Shown here one piece after another: positions 5,918 through 6,962 of a stretch of 6,962 bases of DNA. Both the position numbers and the translations under genes were made by a program. The stretch lies in NCBI GenBank assembly GCA_002391425.1, contig DGEZ01000151.1:702-7663 (forward strand), in the 5' to 3' direction. The notes below the pieces were generated by a model. That model was not told the DNA's origin, did no database searches, and saw only the letters and a list, made by a program, of their open reading frames with translations. Position 1 is the first letter of the stretch. Each line of letters starts with the position of its first letter. The stretch is from Micrococcales bacterium UBA3913 (GTDB lineage: Bacteria; Actinomycetota; Actinomycetes; Actinomycetales; Microbacteriaceae).

Positions 5918-6290
5918 AATCGTCCGCCACCTTCCGCAGCATTGCCGCAATCTTCTGGGAGTGGCTGTTCTCCGGGTACCGTCCACGTTTCAGCCCGGCC
6001 CCAACACCGTCCAACAGCTTGATGAGGTCCTCCACCACGATCGCCATGTCCTCCGCGGGCCGCCGCGTCATCTTCACTAAGCTCGGCGGCTCGTTCAGCA
6101 GCCGCACCGACAGCGCTTGAGCGCCGCGCCGCCCGGCAACCACGCTGAACTCCAGGCGAGTGCCCGATCGAACGGTATTGACGCCTGCAGGCAGTGCACT
6201 CGCAGCCAGGTAGACGTCTCCGCCCTCATCGGACGTGATGTACCCGAATCCTTTGTTCTCGTCAAAGAACTTCACTTTGCCGGTGGGCAT
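5907..6290 (-). CDS. CspB-like cold-shock domain protein with C-terminal extension
   Basis: This 127-residue protein opens with a cold-shock (S1-like OB-fold) domain at about 1-66, which binds single-stranded RNA/DNA and acts as an RNA chaperone. RNP1 is clear (KGFGYI, 13-18). The RNP2 position reads DVYLAAS (25-31), not the usual VFVHFS, so the aromatic/histidine face is reduced. PPSLVK then leads into a helical extension at 76-127 containing VVEDLIKLLDGVG and LKRGRYPE. This long form resembles mycobacterial CspB (Rv0871), not the 67-residue CspA. The ATG at 6290 has AGAGG 5 nt upstream. It is the first gene of the csp-DUF3027-MFS operon. Whether it is cold-induced cannot be told, because long actinobacterial forms are often constitutive. 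Confidence 0.93.
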   Translation of the reverse strand: MPTGKVKFFDENKGFGYITSDEGGDVYLAASALPAGVNTVRSGTRLEFSVVAGRRGAQALSVRLLNEPPSLVKMTRRPAEDMAIVVEDLIKLLDGVGAGLKRGRYPENSHSQKIAAMLRKVADDFDV

Positions 6291-6313
6291 GAAAACCTCT
6301 CTATTCCTGCGCT

Positions 6314-6348
6314 ACGCACTCCTGCTGCGTCCGCATCCTCCCATTCTA
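6314..6348 (-). promoter_or_regulatory. possible promoter and leader hairpin of the csp operon
   Basis: On the minus strand TAGAAT (plus 6343-6348) matches the -10 consensus at 5 of 6 positions and would start transcription near 6336, about 46 nt before the csp ATG. No good -35 stands at the right distance. An ACGCA/TGCGT hairpin (6314-6318 with 6326-6330) would lie near the 5' end of the leader. The divergent membrane-protein promoter is on the other strand of this 119-bp region. Confidence 0.35.
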
Positions 6349-6397
6349 CGGAAACAGCGCACCCTGCGCCTGGATTCCGCTAAGCACGAACGCACCC

Positions 6398-6409
6398 TAT
6401 TGTTGAAGG
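6398..6409 (+). promoter_or_regulatory. probable leaderless -10 of the small membrane protein gene
   Basis: TATTGT (6398-6403) fits TANNNT and ends 6 nt before the ATG at 6410. GAAGG directly abuts the ATG with no spacing, so it is unlikely to act as a normal ribosome binding site. The arrangement matches the serC start, suggesting a leaderless transcript. Confidence 0.4.
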
Positions 6410-6652
6410 ATGAGCACTTCTGGAGATGAATACCAGGCATCACTCGTGGAGAAGCGTCTCGCCGCGATGACAGTCGGCCTCATCATTCTCGCTGTCGTGG
6501 GTATCGCGTTGTCCCTGCTTGGTGTCGCATTCAGCTGGGCGACCGGTTTCCTGTCTTTCCTCTTCCTGGTGGTCATGCTGGCGCTGCCCGCAGCGATGCT
6601 GTTGCTGATCGCCGTGGTCGTCATCGGTCTGATCAGGCGGCGTAAGGGATAG
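6410..6652 (+). CDS. small two-helix membrane protein of unknown function
   Basis: I do not recognise this 80-residue product. A short hydrophilic head (about 1-18, MSTSGDEYQASLVEKRLA) leads into two long hydrophobic segments at about 19-44 and 47-75, ending in a positively charged RRRKG tail. The positive-inside rule puts the C-terminus in the cytoplasm and, with two crossings, the N-terminus too. It is divergent from csp. Its TAG stop is followed directly by the ATG of the next gene (TAGATG, 6650-6655), so the two are probably one operon. An in-frame GTG at codon 13 is a possible but less likely start. The base composition and codon use look like those of the neighbouring genes. Confidence 0.7.
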   Translation: MSTSGDEYQASLVEKRLAAMTVGLIILAVVGIALSLLGVAFSWATGFLSFLFLVVMLALPAAMLLLIAVVVIGLIRRRKG

Positions 6653-6962
6653 ATGAGCAACGCGATAGCGCTGGCACAGCTCCTGGAGGAGCTGCCCGAT
6701 ACTGCGCTTGCGCGAGCCCTCGCACACACCAAGGGCACCCTCCACCATGTGCACGACGTATTCGACGCCGTCGATCTGCTCGATGCGGACGACGCCGTCG
6801 ACGCACGCATGACATGGCTCACCCGGGGGCAGGTGGAGCGTCTGCGTGAACTCAGCGACAGAAACACATTCAATACGGAAGACCCGGTGGACCGCTCCCT
6901 CGCCGAGGCGGTGCTGGTGGATGCGCACGGGACCCCCCTCGACCTGTCTCTTATACACATCT
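6653..6962 (+). CDS. N-terminus of a larger protein, possibly helicase-associated (XPB/Ssl2-like) family; cut by contig end
   Basis: The frame starts with ATG directly after the stop of the membrane protein gene, with AAGGG about 5 nt upstream, and stays open to the window end. Only 97 residues (to 6943) are native; the last six codons are adapter. The visible part (ALAQLLEELPDTALARALAH, then DAVDLLDADDAVDARMTWLT) is rich in Leu, Ala and Asp with helical spacing. It resembles the N-terminal repeats of the actinobacterial helicase-associated proteins (Rv0862c-like) encoded near csp in relatives. That family begins with a leucine-rich LxxLPDDALAxLL-type helix. The match is short and from memory, so the family call is tentative, but that this is a real gene start is well supported. 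Confidence 0.5.
   Translation, partial: MSNAIALAQLLEELPDTALARALAHTKGTLHHVHDVFDAVDLLDADDAVDARMTWLTRGQVERLRELSDRNTFNTEDPVDRSLAEAVLVDAHGTPLDLSLIHI
6944..6962. other. Tn5/Nextera mosaic-end adapter sequence (library artefact)
   Basis: CTGTCTCTTATACACATCT is an exact 19-base match to the Tn5 transposase mosaic end used in Nextera library preparation. It sits flush with the window end, as read-through adapter does. It is not genomic. Read in reverse it produces false protein starts such as MCIRDR and MYKRQ, a known sign of adapter contamination. Native sequence ends at 6943. Confidence 0.97.

Noticed and set aside
6397..6960. Minus-strand frames beginning MCIRDR and MYKRQ
   Set aside because: Both starts are translations of the adapter, and the rest is antisense to the plus-strand operon.

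Overview
The window looks like a stretch of ordinary chromosome from a high-GC actinobacterium (Actinomycetota). The main evidence is a DtxR/IdeR-type iron regulator with every metal ligand in place, a phosphoserine transaminase of the mycobacterial/actinobacterial type, a long CspB-like cold-shock protein with a C-terminal extension, and a DUF3027 protein next to it. GTG/TTG starts and probable leaderless promoters fit the same picture. Family or genus cannot be resolved by eye. The last 19 bases are an exact Tn5/Nextera mosaic-end adapter, so position 6962 is almost certainly a contig or read end and not native DNA.

Layout. 1-334 (+): C-terminal part of a flavin reductase-like protein, apparently broken at its 5' side. 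426-498 (-): tRNA-Arg(CCT), followed by a GC hairpin. 638-1792 (-): membrane-anchored M23 (LytM-type) metallopeptidase with a good promoter and a leader of about 97 nt. 1984-2682 (-): DtxR/IdeR-family regulator. 2812-3954 (+): SerC, divergent from the regulator across a 129-bp region that holds an interrupted inverted repeat and a probable leaderless promoter. 4005-6290 (-): three-gene operon read as cold-shock protein, DUF3027 protein, MFS exporter-like protein, with overlapping gene ends. 6410-6962 (+): an 80-residue two-helix membrane protein, then the N-terminus of a larger protein, possibly the actinobacterial helicase-associated (XPB/Ssl2-like) family, cut by the contig end.

How the genes relate. 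This looks like housekeeping content: serine/PLP metabolism (serC), iron-responsive control (dtxR), cell-wall hydrolysis (M23), an RNA chaperone (csp) and a transporter. The csp-DUF3027-MFS cluster resembles a neighbourhood known in other actinobacteria such as Mycobacterium (from memory, not checked). I found no mobile element, CRISPR array, phage gene or defence system, and no convincing new multi-gene system. The points most worth a second look are the M23 leader, the dtxR-serC inverted repeat, the two leaderless-type promoters, the broken flavin reductase and the adapter at the right end.
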